Source: Halomonas sp. UBA3074 (lineage in GTDB: Bacteria > Pseudomonadota > Gammaproteobacteria > Pseudomonadales > Halomonadaceae). Taken from it: DNA of 64,000 bases. The stretch spans positions 1 through 64,000 of the forward strand of contig NZ_DFBS01000026.1 in NCBI RefSeq assembly GCF_002366715.1, in the 5' to 3' direction. This document shows positions 25,018 to 33,729 of the stretch, in pieces. The position numbers and the translations under genes were made by a program. The first letter of the stretch is position 1. Each line of letters begins with the position of its first letter. Below the pieces are notes generated by a model, which searched no databases, was not told the DNA's origin, and saw only the letters and a list, made by a program, of their open reading frames with translations.

Positions 25018-25836
25018 ATGTCAAATTCGACCACGGCCACGACACTCGCCAAGCGCCTGACAAGTAGCCAGCCGTATTGGCAGTCAGAAGCGGGGCGTTC
25101 GCTTTGGGAAACTCAGCGGGCCTGTTTGGGGCCGGTGGTTGAAACCCGAGTGGGCGGTCACAGCTTGGAGTTGGGCATGGGGCCACCGCTAACGACCATG
25201 TCGGCGATTCCACATCCCATTCGCTGGTCTCCTACCCGCCAATTGGCGGAAAACGACAGCACGCTGGTATGCCCGCCGGATCAACTAGCGCTGCCGGACC
25301 GCTGTTTGGATGTGATGGTGATCCATCACTGGCTGGAGTATTTGCCGGACGCCCACTTCACACTTCAGGAAGCCGCACGGGTGACGGCAGATAACGGCAT
25401 TTTGGTACTGTTTGGTTTTAATCCGATCGGTTTGGGCGGCCTTGCCCGCCAGTGGCGCAAACGCCAGCAGCAGTTTCCCTGGAATGGCACGTGGCGTTCC
25501 GCCAGTCGCTTGCGCGACTGGTTAGCGTTTGTCGACTTTGAGGTGGAGCGCGTAGACTATTGCTGTTTTCGTGGCCGAATGAATGCCAAGTGTGGTGAAT
25601 ACTGGGAGTCGCTGGGGCGTCGGCATAACCTGCCGTTGGGCGAGAGTTATATGATTCAAGCCCGTCGACGGCAACGTCATGCCCCCGTGCAGCGCTTGAA
25701 GTTTGGATTGGAAGCACCTGTTTCGCCGGCTTCCTTAGGCGTCACCCGCTCAGGTTCATCGGCTCACTACCAGCCTTATCAAGAGCGCTCAAGGCAAGCT
25801 CAGGCACAACAACCAAAGGATCAAGAGAGTGACTAA
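25018..25836 (+). CDS. SAM-dependent class I methyltransferase, YafS-like
   Basis: A 272-residue cytoplasmic protein. Motif I is unusual (HSLELGMGPPLTT near residue 48), the post-motif Asp region reads LALPDRCLDVMVIHHWLEYLPD near 90-110, and RVTADNGILVLFGFNPIG follows; together they mark a Methyltransf_11-type domain. Position between gloB and rnhA is the same as for E. coli yafS. Substrate is unknown. The C-terminal 40 residues are polar and probably disordered. Its stop overlaps the rnhA GTG start region by eight bases, so it heads the transcription unit with rnhA, dnaQ and nudC. Confidence 0.84.
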   Translation: MSNSTTATTLAKRLTSSQPYWQSEAGRSLWETQRACLGPVVETRVGGHSLELGMGPPLTTMSAIPHPIRWSPTRQLAENDSTLVCPPDQLALPDRCLDVMVIHHWLEYLPDAHFTLQEAARVTADNGILVLFGFNPIGLGGLARQWRKRQQQFPWNGTWRSASRLRDWLAFVDFEVERVDYCCFRGRMNAKCGEYWESLGRRHNLPLGESYMIQARRRQRHAPVQRLKFGLEAPVSPASLGVTRSGSSAHYQPYQERSRQAQAQQPKDQESD

Positions 25837-26299
25837 AGAGGCTGTCGGGCATCTGCCTCGAGTAACGGTGTATACCGATGGGGCTTGCCGGGGTAACCCA
25901 GGCCCCGGCGGATGGGGAGTGGTGCTGGCGAGCGGCCAGCATGAGAAGACCTTGAAAGGTTATGAGTCGGATACCACGAATAATCGTATGGAGTTGATGG
26001 CGGCCATCATGGCACTGCGTACCTTGAATACCCCGTGCGAAGTGGCGCTTTGGACTGACTCACAGTATGTTCGCCAGGGCATCACCCAGTGGATTCATAA
26101 TTGGTTGAAGCGCGGTTGGAAAACCGCCGCCAAGCAGCCGGTGAAAAACGCTGAGCTATGGAAAACCCTTCACGAAGAGACCCAGCGGCACCAAGTAGAG
26201 TGGCATTGGGTGAAAGGGCATAGTGGCCACCCCGGCAACGAACGCGCCGATGCCTTGGCGAATGAAGCCATTGACGAGCACCAGAAAAGGAGGGCGTGA
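25829..26299 (+). CDS. rnhA: Ribonuclease HI
   Basis: A 156-residue RNase H1 that degrades RNA in RNA-DNA hybrids. The catalytic acidic residues sit in RVTVYTDGACRGNPGPGGWG, NNRMELMAAIMAL, LWTDSQYVRQGITQWI and ERADALANEA, and the basic protrusion reads NWLKRGWKTAAKQPVKN. The GTG start lies within the end of the methyltransferase gene. An N-terminal extension of about eight residues precedes the usual start region. The stop overlaps dnaQ by four bases. Confidence 0.96.
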   Translation: MTKEAVGHLPRVTVYTDGACRGNPGPGGWGVVLASGQHEKTLKGYESDTTNNRMELMAAIMALRTLNTPCEVALWTDSQYVRQGITQWIHNWLKRGWKTAAKQPVKNAELWKTLHEETQRHQVEWHWVKGHSGHPGNERADALANEAIDEHQKRRA

Positions 26300-27036
26300 T
26301 GCGCCAGGTAATCCTAGATACTGAAACCACGGGTATCGACCCTAAAGATGGCCACCGTCTCGTCGAAATAGGCGCGATTGAGATGGTCAACCGTCGCTTC
26401 ACTGGCCGCACCTACCACCAATATATCAATCCCGAACGCCACATCGATGCGGAAGTCGTGGCCGTTCACGGGATTGACGACGCTCGCGTCGCCAATGAGC
26501 CCGTATTCGCGCAAATAGCCGATGAGTTCTGGGCCTTTATCGAAGGTGCCGAGCTGGTCATTCACAACGCCCCGTTCGATGTGGGCTTTATTGACCACGA
26601 ACTGGGCATGCTCAACCAGCGACGTAAAACGCCGGTGCTGGGGCCGGTGCGTGATCACTGCGCCGTATTGGATACTTTAACGATGGCCCGGGCCATGCAC
26701 CCCGGTCAGCGCAATAGCCTTGATGCCTTGTGCAAACGTTATGATATCGATAACGGCCACCGGGTACTTCACGGGGCATTATTAGACTCTGAAATTCTCG
26801 CTGAAGTGTATTTGGCGATGACCGGCGGGCAAACCGCGCTAACGCTGGATGCCGCCTCCGCAGCAGAGCAAGAAAAAGCGGACACGTCGAATGAAGGCTT
26901 GTCGGTACAACGCCTGTCGCTCACGCCCGGCCAGCTGCGTGTCGTGCGTCCTACCGAAGAAGAGCAGGTGGCGCATAAAGCCAAGTGTGAAGCGCATCAG
27001 TTGACATGGTTTGAAGGTGCAGCCAGCGATGCTTAG
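26296..27036 (+). CDS. dnaQ: DNA polymerase III epsilon subunit (3'-5' proofreading exonuclease)
   Basis: A 246-residue DEDDh exonuclease. ExoI is ILDTETTGIDPKDGHR, ExoII is LVIHNAPFDVGFIDHE near residue 95, and ExoIII is HGALLDSEILAEVY near 160, with the catalytic His in the latter region. The C-terminal 60 residues (after MTGGQTALTL) form the segment that binds the polymerase alpha subunit. It overlaps rnhA (ATGA) and nudC (8 bases), giving a compact unit. The rnhA-dnaQ pairing is standard for gammaproteobacteria, though divergent transcription is usual in enterics. Confidence 0.96.
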   Translation: MMRQVILDTETTGIDPKDGHRLVEIGAIEMVNRRFTGRTYHQYINPERHIDAEVVAVHGIDDARVANEPVFAQIADEFWAFIEGAELVIHNAPFDVGFIDHELGMLNQRRKTPVLGPVRDHCAVLDTLTMARAMHPGQRNSLDALCKRYDIDNGHRVLHGALLDSEILAEVYLAMTGGQTALTLDAASAAEQEKADTSNEGLSVQRLSLTPGQLRVVRPTEEEQVAHKAKCEAHQLTWFEGAASDA

Positions 27037-27808
27037 GCGAGAAATTCCCCATCATGAACAGGCGGGGCGTGTTATTCGGCTGTCGCGCAGCATGTTGGCG
27101 CCAGCACCGCTAAGCGGTAGCGAAGAGCTAACCCCACTGCAACCCTTTCAGCCCTGGACAGAGCAGATGCAGCCGCTGTGTTACTGGGATGATGAGCCGG
27201 TCGCATTGCTGGTAGAGCCGCAGGCGGAGAGTGGTTGGATCGATGGCCGTCAGTGGATGAGCGAACTCTCGACCGCTTGGTTTAGCCTGCTTTCAACGGC
27301 CTTGCAGGTAGGCGCTTGGTTGGAAAATCATCGCTTTTGTGGCCGCTGTGGTGCACCCGCCACCAAGCTGACCGCAGAGTTTGCCATGCATTGTGACGCT
27401 TGCGGGCATCGCAACTATCCGCGTATTTCGCCCTGCATCATTACGCTGGTAACGAGTGGGGAGGCGATGCTGCTAGCGCGTAGCCCGCGTTTTCCACCAG
27501 GCCGTTACTCGACCTTGGCTGGCTTTATTGAGCCAGGCGAGTCAGCGGAAGAGGCGGTACACCGGGAAGTGTTCGAAGAAGTGGGCGTGCACATTGACCA
27601 GTTGCGTTACCACCAAAGCCAGGCGTGGCCGTTTCCACATTCGCTGATGTTTGGCTACTTCGCTGAAGCGACCACCCGGCGAATTCGAATCGATGGCGTT
27701 GAAATCAGTGATGCTGCCTGGTTTTCACCCCGCCAACTGCCATCACTACCACCCCCTTACTCCATTTCTCGCGAACTAATCGAAACCCATTTGGCACGCT
27801 GGCGCTAA
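27029..27808 (+). CDS. nudC: NAD+ diphosphatase NudC (RNA deNADding)
   Basis: A 259-residue Nudix hydrolase. A four-cysteine zinc ribbon is visible (FCGRCGAPATK... MHCDACGHRNYPR, about residues 108-140), followed by the Nudix box GFIEPGESAEEAVHREV and FEEVGV. The SQAWPFPHSLMFGYFAEA segment is the NudC-specific signature after the box. It cleaves NAD(H) to NMN and AMP and removes NAD caps from RNA. The ATG inside the end of dnaQ has AAGGTG about ten bases before it; a TTG further upstream is less likely. Confidence 0.94.
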   Translation: MLRREIPHHEQAGRVIRLSRSMLAPAPLSGSEELTPLQPFQPWTEQMQPLCYWDDEPVALLVEPQAESGWIDGRQWMSELSTAWFSLLSTALQVGAWLENHRFCGRCGAPATKLTAEFAMHCDACGHRNYPRISPCIITLVTSGEAMLLARSPRFPPGRYSTLAGFIEPGESAEEAVHREVFEEVGVHIDQLRYHQSQAWPFPHSLMFGYFAEATTRRIRIDGVEISDAAWFSPRQLPSLPPPYSISRELIETHLARWR

Positions 27809-27833
27809 TCGGCGCCGCGTGCCGATCAATCGA

Positions 27834-28145
27834 TTACTCGCTAGGAAACAAGCTGGTCAGCTTGGTCGCCAGCATGACATTGCCAGTGGCTTTAAGCTTA
27901 CCGGTCATAAAGGCCGTCATGCCGTTAATATCACCACTCATGATGCCTTTGAGGGTATCCGTCGTTAGGCTCAAGCTGACAGACGGGTCATCGTGCTCAC
28001 CCTCTTGCACATCCAGCGTGCCATGCTGAATGTGCAAGTAGTAACTCCCTGCATCCGAAAAGTGAAACTGGAAAATTTCGTTCATGCCCTCGGCCGCTTC
28101 AGGGTTGAAGCGCGCTTTCAGCTTCTCAAGGGTATTGTTCGACAT
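27834..28145 (-). CDS. SCP2 sterol-binding domain protein
   Basis: A 103-residue cytoplasmic single-domain SCP2-fold protein: EKLKARFNPEAAEGMNEIFQFHF, a SLTTDTLKGIMSGDINGMTAF segment and MTGKLKATGNVMLATKLTSLF at the end are family hallmarks. SCP2 domains bind lipids or acyl-CoA in a hydrophobic tunnel; the bacterial role is not established. The chosen start follows GAGAG; a longer reading would add a hydrophobic 33-residue N-terminus of unlikely relevance. It is convergent with nudC, with only 25 bases between stops. Confidence 0.88.
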   Translation of the reverse strand: MSNNTLEKLKARFNPEAAEGMNEIFQFHFSDAGSYYLHIQHGTLDVQEGEHDDPSVSLSLTTDTLKGIMSGDINGMTAFMTGKLKATGNVMLATKLTSLFPSE

Positions 28146-28344
28146 AGAATTTCTCTCAATTAGGTAAATCAGACCCAGGCTAGCGATAATAGCCCAAAGA
28201 AACAAACATAAGGTAAGCGAGGTTATTTCATACAAGCGTTTCAATCAAGCGCCTTGGTGATGCCTCGCCACTATCAATGCCGGGCAGACAATACCGGGCA
28301 GAGCGCTCGCCCTAAAAGCGCCCAATTCCCCATGGAGAACGTCG

Positions 28345-29388
28345 ATGAATGAATGGATAGCGGAAATAGGCACGTTTGTCGTGCAAACCACCATCGTTAT
28401 GTCGCTGATCGGGATTGGTTTGATCCTGATGGCGCGTACGAAGCAAGACAAAGAGAGCGATTTAAAACTGTATATCGAGCCGCTCAATGACCAGCGTCTG
28501 CGGCGTGGCCGCCGCTTGCGGTTGGCGGCTACCTTGCCAGGAGCCCGCAAAAAGCTGCTAAAGGCATTTCGTCACGAGGATAAAAAGCGTCACAAAGCGC
28601 AAAAGTCGAGCCAAGAAACGGCTGATGGAGCGCGTGTGTGGGTGCTTGATTTTCACGGCGACCTCAAAGCATGGCAGACGGAGCGTTTTGGTCAGGAAGT
28701 GTCTGCGATCATTGATGTTGCTGCCGAAAATGACGAAGTGGTGGTGCGCCTGGAATCTGCCGGCGGGCTAGTGCATGCCTATGGGTTGGCGGCTGCACAG
28801 TTAGACCGTTTACGCACGGCAGGGCTCACCACTACCGTATGCATTGATAAAGTGGCAGCCAGCGGTGGCTACCTGATGGCCTGCACAGCCCAGCATATCA
28901 AGGCGGCCCCCTTTGCGGTGATCGGCTCTATCGGTGTCGTTGCACAAGTGCCTAATATTCACCGTTTGTTAAAACGTCACGACATCGATGTTGAGCTTTT
29001 GACCGCCGGTAAATACAAGCGCACCCTGACCGTATTGGGTGAAAATACGGAAGAGGGTAAAGCCAAGTTCTTGGAAGATTTGGAGAACACGCACCACTTG
29101 TTCAAAAGCTACGTAGCAGAACGGCGCCCCGCCATGGACATTGAAACGATTGCGACCGGTGAGATTTGGTACGGCAGCGAAGCCTTGCCCCAGTTGCTCA
29201 TCGACAGTGTAGGCACCAGCGAAGCTTACCTAGTTGAGCGAATGGCCGAAGCGCGCGTGTTTACAGTCAAGCTGGAACCACCCAAAACCGTGACTCGCAA
29301 GCTGGGGTTGGCTGTTTCTGAAGGCGTTGAAAAAGCAGCGCTCAAAGCGATTGGGCTAATTGACGCCGCTGGATGGCAGCGGCGCTGA
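28345..29388 (+). CDS. sohB: Probable inner-membrane protease SohB
   Basis: A 347-residue S49-family (signal peptide peptidase A-like) protease. One N-terminal span (FVVQTTIVMSLIGIGLILMA) is followed by a basic linker and a peptidase domain beginning VWVLDFHGDLKAWQ. The nucleophile Ser is residue 173 in KVAASGGYLMAC; the general-base Lys is in AGKYKRTLT (residues 223-225). VIGSIGVVAQVPNIHRLLK and the C-terminal LIDSVGTSEAYL match SohB. It acts at the periplasmic or membrane face. It is a single gene convergent with an ArsR-type regulator; a short hairpin plus T run at 29412-29432 may end it. Confidence 0.93.
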   Translation: MNEWIAEIGTFVVQTTIVMSLIGIGLILMARTKQDKESDLKLYIEPLNDQRLRRGRRLRLAATLPGARKKLLKAFRHEDKKRHKAQKSSQETADGARVWVLDFHGDLKAWQTERFGQEVSAIIDVAAENDEVVVRLESAGGLVHAYGLAAAQLDRLRTAGLTTTVCIDKVAASGGYLMACTAQHIKAAPFAVIGSIGVVAQVPNIHRLLKRHDIDVELLTAGKYKRTLTVLGENTEEGKAKFLEDLENTHHLFKSYVAERRPAMDIETIATGEIWYGSEALPQLLIDSVGTSEAYLVERMAEARVFTVKLEPPKTVTRKLGLAVSEGVEKAALKAIGLIDAAGWQRR

Positions 29389-29439
29389 ATAACGATATGA
29401 ATGAGCGCTAGAAGCGGGGGTGTTCGCTTTTTAGCACAC

Positions 29440-29760
29440 TCAAGCAGCGTAGTGGTGCGCCAGGGTATCAATCACGGCCTTGGCGCTCTCACTGCTCAGC
29501 GAGTAGTAGATAGTTTGCGACTCGCGCCGGGTATCGACGAGTTCATCACGCCTTAATATGGCTAAATGCTGAGATAGTGCCGATTGGCTTAAGGCAAGTT
29601 GCTGATTAATCTGTGTCACAGACAGCTCTTTCTCAGCCAATAGGCAGAGTATTTGCAGCCGTTTCTCATTGGCTAGCGCTTTTAGCAGGTTAGTTCCCGC
29701 CTCAATCGCGCGACAGTTATGTTCAAGCAGACGTGTAGCGGCGCTTGTAGAAGCAGACAT
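29440..29760 (-). CDS. ArsR/SmtB-family transcriptional regulator
   Basis: A 106-residue winged-helix repressor: LLKALANEKRLQILCLLAEKE, the recognition region INQQLALSQSALSQHLAIL and the wing RRESQTIYYSL. The sequence is closest in form to the BigR/YgaV sulfide-sensing subgroup. Those sensors use two cysteines; here one corresponds (ILCLL near residue 40), but the C-terminal helix ends HHYAA without the second Cys, so persulfide sensing is doubtful. No cognate sulfur gene is adjacent. It diverges from the disrupted CoA-ligase gene across 304 bases and could regulate it. Confidence 0.85.
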   Translation of the reverse strand: MSASTSAATRLLEHNCRAIEAGTNLLKALANEKRLQILCLLAEKELSVTQINQQLALSQSALSQHLAILRRDELVDTRRESQTIYYSLSSESAKAVIDTLAHHYAA

Positions 29761-30064
29761 AATGATCTCCTTGCCTACACTGTAACTTCAGCGTTTTTAT
29801 GAGCATTGTTATACGTTGTCGTGGCATCGTCGCGTCACGAGGATCAAGTTGTTTAATGATCAGTAATTTAGCGTGTTTTGTCCAAGACGCCGTTTAACGA
29901 TTAATCAATGGTAGGTAGGTGGTCATTCCCTTGTCGACAATGCTATTGGGCAGGCTGCTGCTTTGGTCGATTTTTAGCCCATAGTATGAGAGCAAGGTGA
30001 CGTTTTAGTTTATACAGTGTCAACAATCTTGTCGTGCCGTAACTACAATAAAGAAAGAGACATA
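29761..30064. other. Intergenic region between the ArsR-type regulator and the CoA ligase
   Basis: These 304 bases separate divergent genes. I find no ORF worth calling and no strong hairpin. TTTATACAGTGT near 30010 gives a possible -10 element for the ligase, and A-rich GAAAGAGA before 30065 serves as ribosome site. Confidence 0.4.
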
Positions 30065-31989
30065 ATGAGCCGCTACCCATCTACTTTTCAGCAGTCGATA
30101 GAGCACCCAGAAGCGTTCTGGGCAGAGCAAGCCAAGCGCATTCCTTGGTACACACCGCCTAAAACCATCCTTCATTACGATGAGCAGCAGCACGCGCGAT
30201 GGTTTAGCGACGGCGAAATGAACCTCTGCTATGCCGCCCTGGATTACCACGTTGATAATGGCCGCGGTGACCAAGCGGCCGTCTACTGGGATTCGCCCGC
30301 TGCCCAGGCCAAACGAACCATCAGCTACCGTGAACTGCGCGACCGCGTCGCTTACTTTGCGGGCGCGTTGACGCAGTTAGGGGTTGAGAAGGGCGATCGC
30401 GTGGTGATCTACATGCCATGATTCCTGAGGCGCTGGTGGCCATGTACGCCTGCGCTCGGCTAGGCGCCATCCACTCCGTCGTGTTTGGTGGTTTTGCGCC
30501 TTACGAATTAGCCGCCCGTATTGAAGATGCCGAGCCCAAAGTCGTAGTGTCGGCTTCCTGTGGTATCGAACTGGGCAAGGTCTTGCCGTATAAGCCCATG
30601 GTGGATCAAGCCATTGCACTGAGCGCCTATAAGCCGGATGCCTGCATCGTTTACCAGCGTGAAGCGCACCGGGCTGAGCTGGGCACTCACGAACGCACCA
30701 CGGACTACGATTGGGAGGCGCTCGTCGCCAAGGCACCTTTTGCCGACTGCGTGCCTGTAAAGGGCACCGATCCGCTGTATATCCTCTATACCTCGGGCAC
30801 GACCGGAAAGCCCAAAGGCGTGATGCGCGATACCGGCGGTTATGCGGTGGCGCTGGCTTATTCAATGCAGGCAATCTACGCCATGGAACCGGGTGAGGTG
30901 TTCTTTACCGCCTCGGACGTGGGCTGGGTGGTGGGGCACTCTTACATTGTCTATGCGCCGTTGCTAATGGGTTGCACCAGCGTGGTATACGAAGGCAAGC
31001 CAGTGAAAACACCTGATGCGGGTAGCTTCTGGCGCTTGATAGAGGAGTATCAGGTCAAAAGTTTCTTCACCGCGCCTACGGCCTTTCGCGCCATCAAGAA
31101 AGAGGACCCTGACGCCAAATTGCTGCAGAAATACGATATCAGCAGCCTCAAGCATCTTTATGTGGCTGGGGAGCGGTTGGACCCGCCCACGTTTCACTGG
31201 TTGGATGATCTTCTCGACGTGCCGGTGATCGATCACTGGTGGCAAACTGAAACCGGCTGGCCGATTGCGGCTAACTTGCCAGGTATCGAACCCATGCCGA
31301 CCAAAGCGGGTTCGGCGACGTTTCCGGTGCCGGGCTTCAATGTGCAGGTGCTTAATCGCGATGGAGAGCAGGCCAGCCCTATGGAGCAGGGCAGTGTCGT
31401 CATCCAACAACCCATGCCGCCCGGTTGTTTAACGGGCGTTTGGCGTGACCCGCAGCGTTTCCATAGTGCTTACATGGCCGCCTTTCCAGGCTACTACTTA
31501 ACGGGAGATGGCGGCTATTTCGATGAGCAGGGCTATCTCTTCATTATGGGCCGCACCGATGACGTGATTAACGTGGCAGGGCATCGGCTTTCCACCGGAG
31601 AAATGGAGGAGGTCGTGGGCGCGCACTCTGCCGTGGCCGAATGTGCGGTCATTGGTATCCATGATGATCTCAAGGGGCAGTTGCCAGTAGGCTTGGTGAT
31701 TCCCAAAGATGGTTTTGATGGCGATGAAGCGACCCTGGAAGCCGAACTGATTGCACGTGTACGCGAGCAGATTGGCCCGATTGCCTGCTTCAAGCAGGTG
31801 TTAGTCGTCGACCGCTTGCCCAAAACCCGCTCGGGCAAAATTCTACGCAAGCTGCTGCGCACGATTGCTGATGGCAAAGCCTATGGCATTCCCTCCACCA
31901 TTGATGACCCCACCAGCCTGGCGGATGTGCATGCGGCCATGCGCGAACGCTCGATAGGCGCGGCAGATAAAGCCACGCCGCTGGATTGA
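30065..31989 (+). pseudogene. prpE: Propionate/acetate-CoA ligase (PrpE-like) with a single-base frame disruption
   Basis: Two adjoining reading frames together make one AMP-forming acyl-CoA synthetase of about 640 residues, the normal family length. The first (30065-30421) gives the N-terminal 118 residues, ending GVEKGDRVVIYMP. The second (30418-31989) resumes exactly with MIPEALVAMYACARLGAIHS. Homologues read IYMPMIPEA, so one base is missing from the Pro codon at about 30415-30418. The second part carries YILYTSGTTGKPKGVMRD, WWQTETGWPIAANLPG, YLTGDGGYFDEQGYLFIMGR, DDVINVAGHRLSTGEMEEVV and the acetylatable Lys in TRSGKILRKLL, all PrpE-type. The second frame begins with an ATG overlapping the upstream stop (ATGA), so coupled translation of two fragments is formally possible. 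Sequencing error or true mutation is likelier. Confidence 0.85.
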
Positions 31990-32003
31990 CGATCGGCAAG
32001 CCT

Positions 32004-32029
32004 AGGCCGCCCACCCTTGAGGGCGGCCT
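32004..32029 (+). terminator. Probable terminator after the CoA ligase
   Basis: AGGCCGCCC (32004-32012) and GGGCGGCCT (32021-32029) are perfect 9-base arms with an eight-base loop, 15 bases after the stop. The T run TTTTT begins nine bases after the stem, which is farther than ideal. Confidence 0.65.
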
Positions 32030-32067
32030 CACTACCTGTTTTTACGGCGCTGATGTTTATGCCCTGG

Positions 32068-32111
32068 CTTTAAATACCCTGACTTTAAATACCCTACAAA
32101 AGCCGTATAAT
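32068..32111 (+). promoter_or_regulatory. Promoter region of the yhhQ transcript
   Basis: A TATAAT hexamer at 32106-32111 is a perfect -10 element; TTTAAA at 32084 with 16-base spacing or TGACTT at 32080 could act as a -35. CTTTAAATACCCT occurs twice in tandem (32068-32080 and 32083-32095, 15-base period), overlapping the -35 area. Transcription would begin near 32118 and give a leader of about 95 bases containing the riboswitch-like element. Confidence 0.6.
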
Positions 32112-32168
32112 GCGCTCCCCAGCATAGCGACCGCTGGCCAAAACTGGTTTAGCGTCTGCTGACTCCCC

Positions 32169-32205
32169 GAGGGTTCCCTAACCCCTCTTATCATTTAAAA
32201 AAAGG
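32169..32205 (+). ncRNA. preQ1-I (type II-like) riboswitch controlling yhhQ
   Basis: The stem GAGGG (32169-32173) / CCCTC (32183-32187) encloses the loop TTCCCTAAC. An A-rich tail (TTTAAAAAAAGG, 32194-32205) follows, whose GG can pair back with the loop cytosines to form an H-type pseudoknot. This arrangement, including TAAC before the closing strand and a tail ending in AAGG, closely matches the small Thermoanaerobacter tengcongensis preQ1-I aptamer. The tail GG is also the Shine-Dalgarno sequence nine bases before the yhhQ ATG, so ligand binding would block translation. The controlled gene belongs to the COG1738 queuosine-precursor transporter family, the expected target. Assigned from memory of the class; no covariance search was run. 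Confidence 0.75.
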
Positions 32206-32214
32206 CCGACCCGC

Positions 32215-32883
32215 ATGTTTGCATTGAGTGAGACTCAGCACCGCCGTTGCCTAATGGTGATGGTGGCTTTTCATATTGGCATTATTGCCGCCAGTAACTA
32301 CCTTGTTCAGCTGCCCTTCACCCTGTTTGGTTTTCACACCACGTGGGGCGCGTTTAGCTTTCCGTTTATATTTCTAGCCACCGACTTAACGGTTCGTCTG
32401 TTTGGTAAAGGGCCGGCACGATCGATCATCCTGCGCGTTATGCTGCCTGCACTCTTGGTCTCCTATGTGGTCTCGGTGGTCTTTCCCCGTGGCAGCTTTG
32501 CAGGTATCGAGACGTTATCGGAGTGGAACTTGTTTGTCGCGCGTATCGCGCTGGCGAGTTTCTTGGCCTATGTGATTGGCCAACTGTTGGATGTTCAGGT
32601 ATTTGACCGCCTGCGCCAGTGGGCCTGGTGGGTGGCGCCGGTTTGCTCGACCGTACTGGGGAATCTTGCCGATACCTTTGCATTCTTCTCAGCGGCGTTC
32701 TATAACAGCCCAGACCCGTTTATGGCCGCCAATTGGATGGAAATTGCCGCCGTCGACTATGCCATCAAGCTCGCCATCAGCCTGCTGTTCTTTCTGCCGC
32801 TGTATGGATTGTTACTCGCTTGGCTCACGCGCCGTTTGGTGGTGTGGACGGGCCAAGTAGGTGCCATCCCGCGCACGGCGTAA
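32215..32883 (+). CDS. yhhQ: Queuosine precursor transporter YhhQ
   Basis: A 222-residue inner-membrane protein of the QPTR/YhhQ (COG1738) family, which imports preQ0/preQ1 for queuosine tRNA modification. Six hydrophobic spans are visible: MVMVAFHIGIIAASNYLVQLP, TTWGAFSFPFIFLATDLTVRLFG with the characteristic ATDL motif, MLPALLVSYVVSVVF, FLAYVIGQLLDVQVF, PVCSTVLGNLADTFAFF and a C-terminal span. Family motifs in the GQLLD and LADTF regions are intact. The ATG follows the A-rich AAGG of the presumed riboswitch. It is followed 39 bases later by ybfF on the same strand. Confidence 0.93.
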   Translation: MFALSETQHRRCLMVMVAFHIGIIAASNYLVQLPFTLFGFHTTWGAFSFPFIFLATDLTVRLFGKGPARSIILRVMLPALLVSYVVSVVFPRGSFAGIETLSEWNLFVARIALASFLAYVIGQLLDVQVFDRLRQWAWWVAPVCSTVLGNLADTFAFFSAAFYNSPDPFMAANWMEIAAVDYAIKLAISLLFFLPLYGLLLAWLTRRLVVWTGQVGAIPRTA

Positions 32884-32921
32884 TGTTATCACCCTTTAAT
32901 TGCCCAGGCTCAGGAGCCAGC

Positions 32922-33725
32922 ATGACGAACGTTGCCACGGTAGATCTGCACTTTATCGATATGCCCGCCGATGATGGCGCGGCAGACGCCACGCCGCTCG
33001 TCGTGATCCATGGTCTGCTGGGAAGTGCGGATAATTGGCGCTCGCACTTGAAAGTATGGCAGCGCGGCCGGCGAGTGATTGCGCTGGATTTACGCAACCA
33101 TGGGCGTTCGCCCCATGCCGAGGGGATGCGCTACGCGACGATGGTGGATGATGTTATCGCGCTGCTCGATAAGCTCTCGATTGAACGCGCCCATGTGCTT
33201 GGCCACTCAATGGGCGGCAAGGTAGCCATCAGCCTGGCGCGGCTGGCGCCTGAGCGGGTGGCATCGCTGATGGTTGCCGATATCGCCCCGGTGGCTTACG
33301 AGCATGGCCATGATGACGTATTTGCGGCACTCGACAACGTACGGCAAGGGCAACCTAAAAATCGTCGTGAAGCCGATGACCTTCTGAGCGAACATGTCGA
33401 TTCCCGCCCCACGCGCTTATTTCTGGCCACCAATTTGGTGCGCAATGAAGACAACGTAATGGCGCTTCGCGTCGGGCTGGACCACATCAAACGGGGTTAT
33501 AACGACATTATTGGCGTGCCGGATGGTGAACAGCCCTACGAGGGGCCGACGTTGGTGCTGCGTGGCAGCGACTCCCATTACGTGGCTGACGATATGCTGC
33601 CTACGTTGCGCGACGTGTTGCCGCGTGCCCGTGTGGTCACCCTAAAAAACGCTGGCCATTGGCTACATGCCGACCAACCAGACGCTTTCCAGCAGGCGGT
33701 CATGGCGTTTATTGCCGCGCAGTAA
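32922..33725 (+). CDS. ybfF: Alpha/beta-hydrolase esterase YbfF
   Basis: A 267-residue cytoplasmic esterase. The oxyanion region LVVIHGLLGSADNW is near residue 26, the nucleophile Ser lies in VLGHSMGGKVAI near 90, the acid is near LVLRGSDSHYV, and the His is in LKNAGHWLHADQP near the end. LDLRNHGRSPHAEGM is the YbfF signature. YbfF hydrolyses short acyl esters and thioesters such as palmitoyl- or malonyl-CoA in vitro; its physiological role is unclear. AGGAG precedes the selected ATG. Its stop is four bases from the convergent exonuclease gene. Confidence 0.9.
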   Translation: MTNVATVDLHFIDMPADDGAADATPLVVIHGLLGSADNWRSHLKVWQRGRRVIALDLRNHGRSPHAEGMRYATMVDDVIALLDKLSIERAHVLGHSMGGKVAISLARLAPERVASLMVADIAPVAYEHGHDDVFAALDNVRQGQPKNRREADDLLSEHVDSRPTRLFLATNLVRNEDNVMALRVGLDHIKRGYNDIIGVPDGEQPYEGPTLVLRGSDSHYVADDMLPTLRDVLPRARVVTLKNAGHWLHADQPDAFQQAVMAFIAAQ

Positions 33726-33729
33726 TTTG

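Noticed and set aside
27808..27826. ATCGGC/GCCGAT hairpin between nudC and the SCP2 gene
   Set aside because: A 6-base stem with no T run on either side; too weak to call a terminator.
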